From CATQHD01 sp965202675 (lineage in GTDB: Bacteria; Actinomycetota; Acidimicrobiia; Spongiisociales; Spongiisociaceae), in assembly GCA_965202675.1 (NCBI GenBank), contig OZ241842.1, positions 2,914,001 through 2,978,000 of the forward strand: a DNA stretch of 64,000 bases, written 5' to 3'. Positions 18,382 to 27,361 of this stretch are shown here, piece by piece (the stretch's first letter is position 1; each line of letters starts with the position of its first letter). A program made the translations under genes and the position numbers. The notes beneath the pieces were generated by a model that saw only the letters and a list, made by a program, of their open reading frames with translations, searched no databases and was not told where the DNA came from.

Positions 18382-19443
18382 ATGGTACGAGTCGGCCTGC
18401 ATGGCTTCCCCAACTCCGGCAAGACGACCCTTTTCAACGCCTTGACCGGCCTCGACGCCCCGGCCGCCCCCCACCCCTACACCACGACCGCCCCCAACCC
18501 GGGCGTCCTCGTGGTTTCCGATCCGTTGCTCGAGCAGGCGGCGGCGCTGGAGGGGTCGCGCGAGACCGCCCCGGCCGCCGTTGAGCTGCACGATCATCCG
18601 GCGGTCCGACCCGGGTCGGGCCGGGGGCCGGGCTGGGGCAAGGAGATGGACGCGATGGCGATGGTGCTGCGGGGCCACCGCTCCGACCTGGCGCCCGCCG
18701 CCCTGGACGGCGACCCGGCCGACTTCGTCTCCCAGGCCGAGGATCTGCTCATGGAGGCGGCCCTAGCCGACTTCGAGGTGTTCGACCGGCGGCGGGGGCG
18801 GATCGCCAAGGAAGCCTCCGCCGACCCCGCCCTGCGCCCCGCCGCCGAAGCGGTTGCCCGGGCCGCCCGCCTGCTGGGAGAGGGAACCCCCCTGCGCACC
18901 CGCCCCTGGTCCGAGCCGGAGCTGCGGGCCTTCCGGGACATGGCGCCCCTGACCCTGCTGCCCTGCATCTGGGTGATCAACACCGCCGAGGACGCCCCCG
19001 CCCCCGCCGCCGCCCGCCTGCGGGAAACCGTCCCTCCGGGCGATCCGGTGCTGGCCGCCCCCGCCCTTCTCGAGGAAGAGCTGTCCCGCCTCGATCCCGC
19101 CGAGCGTGAAGAGATGAGGGAGGGCCTGGGCTTGGGGGAGGGGGCCGCCGCCGCCCTGGTCGGGGCCGTCTACCGGGCGCTGGGGCTGATCAGCTTCTAC
19201 ACCCTCAGCTCCAGGGAGAGCCGGGCGTGGCCGGTCGCCGGCGGCATCACCGCCCGCAAGGCCGCCGGCAGGGTCCATTCCGACATGGAGAGGGGGTTCA
19301 TCCGGGCCGAGGCGGCCCCCGTCGGCGAGGTGATCCGCCACGGCGGGTGGGCCGCCGCCAAAGCCGCCGGGTCGGTCAGGGTGGAGGGCAAGGACTACAC
19401 GGTGCGGGACCGGGACGTCCTCCTGATCAGGTTCTCGGTATGA
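18382..19443 (+). CDS. YchF/Obg-like GTPase paralogue with TGS domain
   Basis: This 353-residue protein has the YchF layout: a P-loop GFPNSGKTTLFNALTGL close to the N terminus, a helical insertion in the middle, and a C-terminal TGS domain from SFYTLSSRESRAWPV to VEGKDYTVRDRDVLLIRF. YchF proteins are ribosome-associated P-loop NTPases that prefer ATP. The usual N-M/V-x-E nucleotide-base motif appears here as VINTAED. The ATG at 18382 puts the P-loop at the normal position. The stop overlaps the next gene's start as ATGA, so the pair is coupled. It is a divergent relative and may not be the main YchF of the cell. Confidence 0.8.
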   Translation: MVRVGLHGFPNSGKTTLFNALTGLDAPAAPHPYTTTAPNPGVLVVSDPLLEQAAALEGSRETAPAAVELHDHPAVRPGSGRGPGWGKEMDAMAMVLRGHRSDLAPAALDGDPADFVSQAEDLLMEAALADFEVFDRRRGRIAKEASADPALRPAAEAVARAARLLGEGTPLRTRPWSEPELRAFRDMAPLTLLPCIWVINTAEDAPAPAAARLRETVPPGDPVLAAPALLEEELSRLDPAEREEMREGLGLGEGAAAALVGAVYRALGLISFYTLSSRESRAWPVAGGITARKAAGRVHSDMERGFIRAEAAPVGEVIRHGGWAAAKAAGSVRVEGKDYTVRDRDVLLIRFSV

Positions 19444-20387
19444 ACGGCGCGGGGGCGCCCACCGACGGCGGCCGCCCGGTCCGGCCCTCGCCCGGCGGGT
19501 TGTTCCTGATCGCCCTGCGCGGCTTCGCCATAGGGGCCGCCATCCTGATACCCGGGGTGTCGGGCGGCACGGTGGCGCTGGTGACCGGCATCTACCTTCG
19601 ACTGCTGGCCGCCATCGGGGGCGCCTCGGCGGCGGTTTCACGGTTCCTCCGGGCCGACCTCCGGGGGGCGGTCAGAGCCATGAGACAGACCGACTGGTGG
19701 TTCCTGATCACGGTGGTGGCCGGAGCGGTGCTGGCGCTGCTTTCCCTGGCCGGGGTGGTGGGCGCCCTGCTGCGCAACTACCCGATCAGGACCGCCGCCG
19801 TGTTCTTCGGACTGATCGCCGGGTCGGTGGTGGTGGCCTGGCGGATCATGCGCGCCCCTTCCGCCTTCCACGCCGCCGCCATCGCCGCGGTGGGCGCGGC
19901 CGCCTTCTACCTGTTCGGCTTCCGGTCGTCGGCGGTGGTGACCGACCCCGCCTGGTACGTCTTCCTGGGCGCCGGAATCATGGCCGTGTGCGCCTTCATC
20001 CTGCCGGGCATCAGCGGATCGTTCCTGCTGCTGGCGGTCGGGATGTACCAGAACGTGCTGGCCGCCATCGACGAGATACACCTCCCCACCCTGGCCGTCT
20101 ACTACGGCGGATGGGCGTTCGGCCTGGCGGTGCTGTCGCGGTTCCTCGAGTGGCTTCTCGACCGCTGGCACGACCTGGTGGTGGCGGTCATGGTCGGCCT
20201 CATGCTCGGATCGTTCCGCATCCTGTGGCCGTGGCCGGACGGTCTGGGCGGCGACACCGGCCTCGGAGCCCCCGGCGCCGACTGGGCGGCGCCGACCCTC
20301 TTGGCGGTCGGCTCGGCGGTGCTGGTGGTGTTGTTGGTCTCCTGGGCCGACCGCACCAACAACCCGCCCCTTCCATCGCCGGAATAG
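19440..20387 (+). CDS. DUF368 membrane protein, probable polyprenyl-phosphate transporter
   Basis: This 315-residue membrane protein carries both DUF368 hallmarks: the repeat-like boxes ILIPGVSGGTVALVTGIYLRL and FILPGISGSFLLLAVGMYQN, each followed by hydrophobic helices; about eight helices are present. DUF368 proteins such as PopT have been reported to recycle undecaprenyl phosphate across the membrane for envelope polymer synthesis. The ATG at 19440 overlaps the stop of the YchF-like gene. The location, at the head of a cluster of glycan genes, fits a role in lipid-carrier supply. The substrate is inferred from the family. Confidence 0.85.
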   Translation: MNGAGAPTDGGRPVRPSPGGLFLIALRGFAIGAAILIPGVSGGTVALVTGIYLRLLAAIGGASAAVSRFLRADLRGAVRAMRQTDWWFLITVVAGAVLALLSLAGVVGALLRNYPIRTAAVFFGLIAGSVVVAWRIMRAPSAFHAAAIAAVGAAAFYLFGFRSSAVVTDPAWYVFLGAGIMAVCAFILPGISGSFLLLAVGMYQNVLAAIDEIHLPTLAVYYGGWAFGLAVLSRFLEWLLDRWHDLVVAVMVGLMLGSFRILWPWPDGLGGDTGLGAPGADWAAPTLLAVGSAVLVVLLVSWADRTNNPPLPSPE

Positions 20388-20442
20388 CCGGGCGCCGCAG
20401 GCCGGGCCTGTTTTCCCCCCGTGAGGCGGGGGCGGATAACCG

Positions 20443-21408
20443 TCAGCCGGGGGTTTCGGGGTCCGGGCGGGGGCGGGGGCCGCGCCGGGCGCGGCGGGCG
20501 GCTACCAGTTCGGCGGCGGGGGCGGCGATCAGGTCTCTGGCCAGGAGGACCAGGCGGTAGCCGCCCAGGACCACGGCGGTGCCCGCCACTGCTTCCGCCG
20601 ACAGGACGGCGGTCATCGAAACTTCGAACACGCCGATTCCCTGCGGGGCGAAGGGCGCCAGGAACCCGGCGCCCCAGGTGAGGAGGAAGCCGCCTGTCAC
20701 CAGGGCGGTGCGGTAGGGGTCGGCGGAAGGGAAGGCCCGCAGGTACAGGAGAAAGGTGAAGGCCGACCATCCCCAGAAGACCACGTTGACGGCGATCAGC
20801 TGCATGTACCCGCGCCAGGTGAGGGAGAACTCGACTCCCCGGCGCGCCGCCCACCAGGCCGCGACCCGCCCGCTCAGAGCGGGGGAGGCGGCGGCCAGCA
20901 GGACGAGCGCCAGGGTGATCATCCAGGCCGCCCCGCCGGGCGCGGCGCCGGAAACGCCCAACACCGCCAAGCCGCTGATGATTACCACGGTCAGGCTGGT
21001 GGCCATCTCCAGTACGGCGGTGGCGCTCAGCGGACCCAGCGGCAGTCCGGCGCGGCGGAGCAGGCCGACCCGCCCCACCGCGAACCACACCGAGCCGGGA
21101 ATGTATCGGGCGAGCAGGGAGCGGGAAGCGGCCAGCAGGGCCTTGCCGAACACCTCCGAGGGCGCCGCCCGGCAGCCCTGGATGCGGAGGCTCACCGTCC
21201 AGAACCAGGCGCCTATCCATATCATCCCGAAGCTGGACGCCAGAGAGGCTGCGATGAGCACCGGGCGGGCGCCGCGCAGCAGCTCCGCCACCTCCGTCCA
21301 TCTGGAACGCACCACCCAGACGATGATGACGGCCAGCCCCGCCATGTATGCGGCCCGCACCCCTTTCAGCAGCCGTTGCAGACCCGCCCGGCGGTTCGTT
21401 CCGTCCAT
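20443..21408 (-). CDS. Flippase-like membrane protein (LPG synthase TM / AglD family)
   Basis: This 321-residue protein has about eight helices and the family boxes RSLLARYIPGSVWFAVGRVGLL and GAGFLAPFAPQGIGVFE, typical of the lysylphosphatidylglycerol-synthase transmembrane domain family. These proteins act in glycolipid or lipid translocation or as partners of membrane glycosyltransferases. It lacks a cytoplasmic aminoacyl-transfer domain. The next gene on the same strand starts upstream and ends 4 nt beyond this gene's ATG, so the three leftward genes (GT2, pyruvyl transferase, this one) likely form an operon. Confidence 0.8.
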   Translation of the reverse strand: MDGTNRRAGLQRLLKGVRAAYMAGLAVIIVWVVRSRWTEVAELLRGARPVLIAASLASSFGMIWIGAWFWTVSLRIQGCRAAPSEVFGKALLAASRSLLARYIPGSVWFAVGRVGLLRRAGLPLGPLSATAVLEMATSLTVVIISGLAVLGVSGAAPGGAAWMITLALVLLAAASPALSGRVAAWWAARRGVEFSLTWRGYMQLIAVNVVFWGWSAFTFLLYLRAFPSADPYRTALVTGGFLLTWGAGFLAPFAPQGIGVFEVSMTAVLSAEAVAGTAVVLGGYRLVLLARDLIAAPAAELVAARRARRGPRPRPDPETPG

Positions 21409-21412
21409 GCCG

Positions 21413-22483
21413 CTATCCCGCCGCCCGATCCAGGGCCCGGTCGTTCTCGGCCAGACGCTCCCGCAGCATGCCCCTCACTTCGGCGGCGCGTCCTCGGCCG
21501 GCCAGGGCGCGCTCTACCGCCTTCACCAGGACGGCGGGTTCGGAGGGGAAGGGAGAAGCCAGCGGCGCCCATCCGCCCCCCTCGGACGCCAGGGACGCCA
21601 TTTTGGGGGAGTAGTCGAGCAGCACCGCCGGGCGGCCGTGGAGCAGGGCGGCGATGGCGCCGTGGTAACGCATGGTGATCACCAGTCGGCTCCTGCCCAC
21701 CTCTCGGAGCACGTCGTCGAGGCCGGGGGCGGAGATGGCCGCATCGGAACGGAGCCGGCGGGCCGCCGAACGCAGTACGGGCAGGTCGCGGCTTTTCTGG
21801 AAGGCCACCAACCGGATCGACAGTCCGGCGGCGCCGGCCGCTGCGTCCAGGGCTGCGGCCATCCCGCCGGTCCGGGGGTCGGGCGGAAGGCCGGCCTCGG
21901 CCGCCGCGGACGCGGTCCGCATCCCTCCGCGGTTGGCAGGCCTCAGGATCACGCACATCGTATCGCCGGGGTCTGCCGGGGGGGCCTCCTCTCCTATTAC
22001 GGGATCGCTTCCCACCCTCACGCCCCTCAGCCCCCAGCCAGCCAGCCGGTCGGCGGAGGCGCGATCCCTCACCGCTATCGATTCCATCCGGCGCAGGGCG
22101 CGGCGGGCGATCCGGGCCGGGAGGGCGCCGTCCACCCGCCCCACCCCCAAGCCGACCGCCGCTCCCGGTATCCTCCGGGCGGCCCGCCACCGGGCGGCGT
22201 GGAAGGGGATGTTCCATACCGACGTCTCGGTCTGGATCAGCCCTCCGGCGATTACCAGCCCGTCCATCCGGCCCAGCGCCCGCCCCAGGCCGGGGGTGTC
22301 GAGGGGGGAGCGGTGGCGCACCGCTTCTATGCCGTGGAGGCGGCGGGTGCCCGCCGGGTCGATCGAGACCGCCACCGGCGCCGCCCCGCGGGCGCGCAGC
22401 GACCGGATGAGCGAACGCAGGATCAGCTCGTCGCCCAGGTTGTCCGAACCTATCCAGCCTGCGACGGCTATCCGGCGGGGCAT
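21413..22483 (-). CDS. csaB: Polysaccharide pyruvyl transferase (CsaB-like)
   Basis: This 356-residue protein matches the polysaccharide pyruvyltransferase family: GWIGSDNLGDELILRSLI at the N terminus, DGLVIAGGLIQTETS, and the C-terminal SRLVITMRYHGAIAALLHGRPAVLLDYSPKM. CsaB adds a ketal pyruvate to the secondary cell-wall polymer, and SLH domains bind that group. A gene with SLH-like repeats lies 11 kb away (33494-35677), so the pairing is meaningful. I set the start at the ATG at 22483, directly before RRIAVAGWIG. An open frame extends upstream to 23146 but reads the GT2 gene out of frame. Confidence 0.85.
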   Translation of the reverse strand: MPRRIAVAGWIGSDNLGDELILRSLIRSLRARGAAPVAVSIDPAGTRRLHGIEAVRHRSPLDTPGLGRALGRMDGLVIAGGLIQTETSVWNIPFHAARWRAARRIPGAAVGLGVGRVDGALPARIARRALRRMESIAVRDRASADRLAGWGLRGVRVGSDPVIGEEAPPADPGDTMCVILRPANRGGMRTASAAAEAGLPPDPRTGGMAAALDAAAGAAGLSIRLVAFQKSRDLPVLRSAARRLRSDAAISAPGLDDVLREVGRSRLVITMRYHGAIAALLHGRPAVLLDYSPKMASLASEGGGWAPLASPFPSEPAVLVKAVERALAGRGRAAEVRGMLRERLAENDRALDRAAG

Positions 22484-22533
22484 CGGGGGCCTGTCCTGTC
22501 CCTGCGCCTGATCCTGCGGCCCGCCCGGCCCGT

Positions 22534-23553
22534 TCAGCCGCCGGGGCGGTCTTCGGGGGGCGGGTGCGGCGCGTCCGGGGGCGAGACGGCCGGGAGCGCC
22601 ATGTCGCGGGGGCGGTTGATCTGCACGAGCATGTCGGACACCAGGGCCGTCAGGGCCACCGCCGCCGCCGACATGAGCAGCACCACGGTGTTGGTCGCCA
22701 CCCGCAGGTCCTTGGTGGCCAGGTCGTACACCAGCTTGATCAGCCCGGCCGCCCCCAGCACGCCGCAGAGGGGGGCGAAGAAACGCAGCGGATTCCACAA
22801 GAGCACCATCCTGATCACCTGCTTTATGTAATGGGAGGTGTCCTTCCACCAATGGAACTTGGATTCCCCCGCCCTGGGGGCGTAGTCGATGGGGGTGTAA
22901 CACACCGAGTATCCATTGGAGAGGAAGCTCATGGTGAGGGTGGTAACGCAGCTGAACCCTGCGGGCAGCAGGTGCAGGAACTGGCCGGCCACCGTCCGGC
23001 GGAAGGCGCGGTAGCCGGAGTTGAGGTCGGGGATCCTGGTCTTGGTGAGGAAGGAGGCCAGCATACGGATGGCCCACTTGGCGGGGACGCGCAGCAGCCT
23101 GCGGTTGCCGCCTTCGCTCTGCCGGGCGCCCACCACCATGTCCCATCCGGCCAGGCGGCCGACCAGCTGGGGGATCAGGTCGTTGGGGTAGGTCATGTCG
23201 GCGTCGGTCCAGACCACCGCCTCGCCCCGCGCCAGGGAGGTCCCGGCTCGGCGGGCGGCCCCCGACCCCCGGTTCTGCTCGAAGCGGACGAACCGCACCT
23301 TCTCCATGCCCGCCGCGCTCACCAGCCCGGACACCCCGCCGTCGGTGGAGCCGTCGTCCACCACCACGATCTCGTAGCGGTAGGGCGAGGCGTCCATCGC
23401 CTCCCCGATCCGCCGTATCTCCTCGGCGAGGTGCCCGGCCTCGTTGAAGACCGGCAGCACGATGCTCACATCCACCGACGGAGCAACCGCCCCGCCGGCG
23501 GGTTCTTCATTAACCACACCCGCAAGTTTGATAGCCGGAGCGCCCGGCGGCAA
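22534..23553 (-). CDS. GT2 glycosyltransferase with C-terminal membrane helices (DPM1/GtrB type)
   Basis: This 339-residue protein has a GT2 domain: VDVSIVLPVFNEAGHL, EIVVVDDGSTDG, the metal site VWTDADMTYPND and the LNSGYRAFRR motif. Two C-terminal hydrophobic helices (around FFAPLCGVLGAAGLIKLVYDL and NTVVLLMSAAAVALTALV) place it with polyprenyl-phosphate glycosyltransferases that charge a lipid carrier with a sugar at the inner membrane face. The products would feed the two GT-C transferases to the right. The start at ATG 23553 is followed by a short non-conserved tail, so the true start could be slightly downstream. Confidence 0.88.
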   Translation of the reverse strand: MPPGAPAIKLAGVVNEEPAGGAVAPSVDVSIVLPVFNEAGHLAEEIRRIGEAMDASPYRYEIVVVDDGSTDGGVSGLVSAAGMEKVRFVRFEQNRGSGAARRAGTSLARGEAVVWTDADMTYPNDLIPQLVGRLAGWDMVVGARQSEGGNRRLLRVPAKWAIRMLASFLTKTRIPDLNSGYRAFRRTVAGQFLHLLPAGFSCVTTLTMSFLSNGYSVCYTPIDYAPRAGESKFHWWKDTSHYIKQVIRMVLLWNPLRFFAPLCGVLGAAGLIKLVYDLATKDLRVATNTVVLLMSAAAVALTALVSDMLVQINRPRDMALPAVSPPDAPHPPPEDRPGG

Positions 23554-23616
23554 GTACGGGGGTTATCGGCCCGCCCCGGGACCGCCGCCGACCGGGAGAG
23601 ATCCGGGGACAGACGA

Positions 23617-23660
23617 CCGCCGCAGGCTCCGGAATCCGGCAGCGGTGTTTGCGCTTTCGG
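23617..23660. repeat. Partial repeat-family copy R7
   Basis: CCGCCGCAGGCTCCGGAATCC followed by GGCAGCGGTGTTTGCGC resembles the end of copies R3 and R4 (CCGCCGCGCACTCCGGAA and GCGGCGGTGTTTGTG). It lies in the 170-bp gap between the GT2 gene and the divergent GT-C gene. Short and imperfect. Confidence 0.4.
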
Positions 23661-23726
23661 CCTCTTCGCAGGCCATCGGAGGGGTCCTCATCGGTCGCCG
23701 GGGCCCGCACAATTAGGCTCAGGCCG

Positions 23727-25157
23727 GTGAAGGACGGTGGAATCCCGGCTCCGGCGGGCGGGGGCGCCCTGATCAGGGCAGCCGGGGGGGCGGCAGTGGG
23801 GGCGGTTCTGGCGGTCGGCTGGTGGGAGCTGCTGTTCCTGCCGCTGGGCGCCAGCCATGACGGGCGCATCAACGGGCGGTTCGGCCTGCACGTGCGCAAC
23901 TTCCTCGAGCACGGGTGGGCGGGGTCCGATTGGCTGGCTTCCCTGGCGCCCTACTCCGATGCTCCCTACGCCCACCATCCTCCGCTGCTCAACGTGCTGC
24001 AGGCGCTGGCCGGCGGGGTCTTCGGCCCGGGAGAGTGGCAGCTCCATCTGGCGGGTTACCTGGCCGGCCTGGCCACCGTTGCGGGCATGCTGTGGCTGAC
24101 GCGGGAACTCGGCCTGGGGGCGGGGGCTTCTGTTCTGTCGCTGGCGTTGACGGTTTCCACTCCCATGTATTGGATCTACGCCCGGCTCGGGTTGGGGATG
24201 TCGATCATGACGGCGCTGGCGGCGCTGTGGGTCCGATGGGAACGAACCGGAAAGGGCCGCGGTCTGCTGGCGGCCGCTTCGGGCGCCGCCGCCTTCTCGT
24301 CCTGGATGGGGGCGGTTCTGGCGGTTCTGGCGGCCGCAGCGGGCATGCGGGGCGCCGAGAGGCGGAAGGCCGCGGTCCGGGCGGGGGCGGCCGGCCTGGC
24401 GGGCGCGGCCGCCGCCTTGGCCTGGGTGCTGGCGGCGGGCGGGGCGTCGGAACTGGCCGGCCACGCCGCCTCCCGGTTCCGGTGGCCGGAATGGTCTGCT
24501 CTGGTCGAGAACTACCGATGGTTCTACGGGTCCCTGTTCCCCTGGTGGTTTCGGTGGATGATCGCCCCGGCGCTGGCCGCCGCGCTGTTCGATCGCCGCA
24601 CCCGGAAACCGGCCGCCGCTCTCCTGGCCGCCCTGGGAATCTGGACCCTGGCCGCCCCCGGCGCCGCCCTCGTCCACGACTACTGGACCTATCCGCTGTT
24701 GGTTCCGGTGTTCCTCGGCTGGACGGCGGTGCTGGACCGGGCGGCGGGGCATCCGGCGGCCCGCCGGGCGGCGGTGTGGGCGGGCGCGGGGGTGCTGGTG
24801 TCGGCGGCCGCCCTCGGTTTCGCCCGCCTCCCGGACTACCGGGACGCCTACTTCCGGGGGCTCTCCGACGCCGGGGCGCTCATTCGGGAGGTCGGCCCGC
24901 CCCCCGGCCAGCGTACCGCCTGGGTGGCGGAGGGGGTGGATCCGATGCCCAGGTGGGTGAGCTACTACTGGGACCTGCCGGTGTCCGAGGCGACCGCCGC
25001 GGCGGTCGAGAACGAAGCCGTAGGGAATACCGAGCTGGTGCTGGTCCGCCTTGATCAGCCCCCCCGGTGGATGGATCCGGTTCCCGAACCATACGCGCAG
25101 AGAGGCCGCTACGCCCTGGTGACCGGTGCCGCCCTCCGGGTTGAACATGACGGGTAA
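23727..25157 (+). CDS. GT-C (GT39-like) membrane glycosyltransferase, first paralogue
   Basis: This membrane protein has about ten helices and the catalytic first loop SHDGRINGRFGLHVRNFLEHG, with the acidic residue expected for lipid-sugar-dependent GT-C enzymes (ArnT/PMT type). APYAHHPPLLNVLQAL is also typical. It should take a sugar from a polyprenyl-phosphate donor on the outer face. I place the start at GTG 23727 (476 residues); ATG 23649 would begin near repeat R7 and adds an arginine-rich lead. The paralogue at 25886 shares DGRI.ARFGLH.RNF and PRWVSYYLDEPV-like segments. Repeat R2 separates the two. Confidence 0.82.
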   Translation: MKDGGIPAPAGGGALIRAAGGAAVGAVLAVGWWELLFLPLGASHDGRINGRFGLHVRNFLEHGWAGSDWLASLAPYSDAPYAHHPPLLNVLQALAGGVFGPGEWQLHLAGYLAGLATVAGMLWLTRELGLGAGASVLSLALTVSTPMYWIYARLGLGMSIMTALAALWVRWERTGKGRGLLAAASGAAAFSSWMGAVLAVLAAAAGMRGAERRKAAVRAGAAGLAGAAAALAWVLAAGGASELAGHAASRFRWPEWSALVENYRWFYGSLFPWWFRWMIAPALAAALFDRRTRKPAAALLAALGIWTLAAPGAALVHDYWTYPLLVPVFLGWTAVLDRAAGHPAARRAAVWAGAGVLVSAAALGFARLPDYRDAYFRGLSDAGALIREVGPPPGQRTAWVAEGVDPMPRWVSYYWDLPVSEATAAAVENEAVGNTELVLVRLDQPPRWMDPVPEPYAQRGRYALVTGAALRVEHDG

Positions 25158-25202
25158 GCCGTCCATACGAGGCAACGGCATGCTCGATCTGCGGGGGCCT
25201 GT

Positions 25203-25708
25203 TCCAGAACAAGAGCGTGCGCGGATAGGGAGCCCGAAGGTGTCCAGGCGCAAGCAACTGTCGGATGGTGTTGCCTGATGAGCATGGGCGGCGGGGCGCT
25301 GCGCCCGCCGACGGAACGGCGAAGGCATCCTCTGTCCGTGCATCCTCTTGGCCCCGGTCGTCCTTTGCAAGGAAACACAACACAGCGTATCCGAACCCTT
25401 TCTGCGAACCCACTGTTCAAGCCCTATCCCATCCCTGGTCAAGCCCCTATCCCACCCCCGGACCCCGGCAAGAACGCGAAAAACGCCGCGCCCCTCGCCC
25501 CGCTTCGCGGGCCCGGCCCCCACCGCCTCCACCTTGTTTCCGGACGCGTTCGGTCAGTACCCGGCAGGGTCGCGTTCGGAGGATGATCCCTGTCACGGTC
25601 TGCGCCGGCTGCGGACCGGAGGTGATTGCAGCTTCTTCATTATCCGGCATCGGTGCGACATAGTCAATACCCTTGTAGGCGGATCCGACGGATTTTTTTG
25701 TCATTCCG
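25203..25708. repeat. Long dispersed repeat, copy R2
   Basis: About 500 bp matches R1 at 4318-4799 in the same orientation, with small differences such as an extra CCCTATCCCATCCCTGGTCAAG segment near 25420. It carries the same hairpin (CCCGCTTCGCGGG), the AGAACGCGAAAAA box and the same minus-strand promoter. It fills most of the 728-bp gap between the two GT-C genes. The rest (25709-25885) is G-rich and shows no gene. Confidence 0.8.
25632..25667 (-). promoter_or_regulatory. Near-consensus promoter inside repeat R2
   Basis: Minus strand TTGACT (25667-25662), 17-bp spacer, GATAAT (25644-25639), with a predicted start near 25632. Boxes and spacer match those in R1. It points into the repeat and then antisense to the first GT-C gene, so a repeat-encoded RNA is more likely than an mRNA. 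Confidence 0.6.
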
Positions 25709-25885
25709 TGATTTCAAGACCGGCGCCGGCATGGGAGACGGGGCGCCGGGGTTGCCGCCTGCCCCGCCTTTTGTTGGGTTGAGCGGGTGTTGAGTCGGGC
25801 GCCGGCATCCGGCGGCGGGCCGGGGATGGGGCGGCGCGGGGGGAGAAGACGGCAGGCTGGCCGCCGGTACATACAATGCCCGCCC

Positions 25886-27361
25886 ATGAAAACTTCACGC
25901 CCCTGGACGGCGGGGCGTCTCATGTCGGGCTGGACCGCCGCGGTGTTGATCGCCCTCGCCGTGTTGGCGGTGTGGCTGCCCGACCTCTACCTTCCGCTGG
26001 GCGACAGCGACGACGGGCGCATCCTGGCCCGCTTCGGCCTCCATGCCCGCAACTTCTGGGAGCAGGGGGCGGCGGAGTCGGGCTACGGGGCGTCGATCGC
26101 GCCGTATATTCGAACCGAGTACGGGGTCGGCCCGGGGGAGGTGCCCCCCAGGGAGGCTGTTACCTACGCCCATCATCCGCCCCTTCAGACCTTCGCAACC
26201 ATCCTCTCCGTCGGTCTGTTCGGCGACACCCTGTTGGGGCTGCGGGCGGTGGGTTTCCTGGTGGGGGCGGCCACGGTGCTGTTCATGGCCGCCCTGCTGC
26301 GAATCAGAGGGATCGGATGGGGGGCGGTCCTGCTGGCGGTGGGTTGCATGGCCGTCACCGGCTTCTACTACGTGTACGGGAGGATCGGGGTCGGCTTCTC
26401 CCTGATCGTTGCCCTGGCGGCCGCGGTCGCCTACCTGCGGGAAGCGCCCGACCCGCCCCCCGCCGCTGCGGCGGCCGCCGCGGTGCTGGCCGGGCTGACC
26501 GCCATGCAGTCGTGGATCGCCATGGCGGCCGCGGGGTTGCTGGTGCTGTGGCTGCTGGCCGCCAAGGGCCGGGCGCCGATCAGCCTGTGGATGGCGGCGG
26601 GCGCCCTGGCCGGAGCGCTGGCCACCGCCGCCTGGCTGCTCAACTCCACCGACCTGGGCGAGCTGGGCAGCACGGTGTCCAACCGGGTCGACACCACCAG
26701 GGGGGCGTTCGGGGATTTCCTGGCCCGCCAGTGGCGGTTCGCTTCCATGTTCACGCCGGTGTGGTTTCGGGCGCTGGCCCCGTTCGCCCTGCTGGCGGGG
26801 CTGATCGACCGCCGCACCAGGGTTCCCGCCGCCGTCACCCTGGGCGTGGCGGCCGCGTGGACTTTCGGCCTCCAGCAGGGCGCCTGGGTCCACCTGCTCT
26901 GGAACTTTCCCTGGCTGGCGCCGATAACCATCGGCTTGGCGGCGCTGATCGAGGCGGCGCGGCGGATACTGGTAGACGACCGGGCGGCCCGGGCGGTGGG
27001 GGCGGTGTGGGCGGCGGCGCTGGCCGTGTCGTTGTACGGGGTGATGACCGGGCCGGTGCGCGAGACCTACCTGACCGCTCCGGCCGCCGCCGGGCTGGTG
27101 ATGGAACAGGCGGCGCAGGCGCCGAGGCCGGGGCTGATGTGGGTGGCGGCCGGCATCGGCTCCCCCAGGTGGGTATCCTATTACCTGGACGAGCCGGTCT
27201 GGACGCTGGACGCCGACTCGCTCGACTTACTGGATGCGCACGATCTGGTGCTGGTGCGCACCGACCGCATCCCCGGCCACATCCCCGAAGAATCCATGGA
27301 GGAGGCGTTGATCTCCGAAGGCCGTTACCGCCTGATCCCCGGGAAGGCGCTGGTGCGGTGA
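25886..27361 (+). CDS. GT-C (GT39-like) membrane glycosyltransferase, second paralogue
   Basis: This 491-residue membrane protein has the first-loop motif GDSDDGRILARFGLHARNFWEQ, then TYAHHPPLQTFATIL and about ten helices. The C-terminal part has SPRWVSYYLDEPV and LVLVRTDRIPG, matching the first paralogue's PRWVSYYWDLPV and LVLVRLDQPP. The function is transfer of a lipid-linked sugar at the outer membrane face, inferred from the family. The ATG at 25886 was chosen because an upstream start would add poorly conserved residues. The stop overlaps the next start as GTGA, so it is coupled to the giant glycosyltransferase. Confidence 0.82.
   Translation: MKTSRPWTAGRLMSGWTAAVLIALAVLAVWLPDLYLPLGDSDDGRILARFGLHARNFWEQGAAESGYGASIAPYIRTEYGVGPGEVPPREAVTYAHHPPLQTFATILSVGLFGDTLLGLRAVGFLVGAATVLFMAALLRIRGIGWGAVLLAVGCMAVTGFYYVYGRIGVGFSLIVALAAAVAYLREAPDPPPAAAAAAAVLAGLTAMQSWIAMAAAGLLVLWLLAAKGRAPISLWMAAGALAGALATAAWLLNSTDLGELGSTVSNRVDTTRGAFGDFLARQWRFASMFTPVWFRALAPFALLAGLIDRRTRVPAAVTLGVAAAWTFGLQQGAWVHLLWNFPWLAPITIGLAALIEAARRILVDDRAARAVGAVWAAALAVSLYGVMTGPVRETYLTAPAAAGLVMEQAAQAPRPGLMWVAAGIGSPRWVSYYLDEPVWTLDADSLDLLDAHDLVLVRTDRIPGHIPEESMEEALISEGRYRLIPGKALVR

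Noticed and set aside
25876..27357. Extension of the giant glycosyltransferase frame upstream
   Set aside because: This part reads the second GT-C gene out of frame. The GTG at 27358 gives a GTGA overlap and begins just before the first domain.
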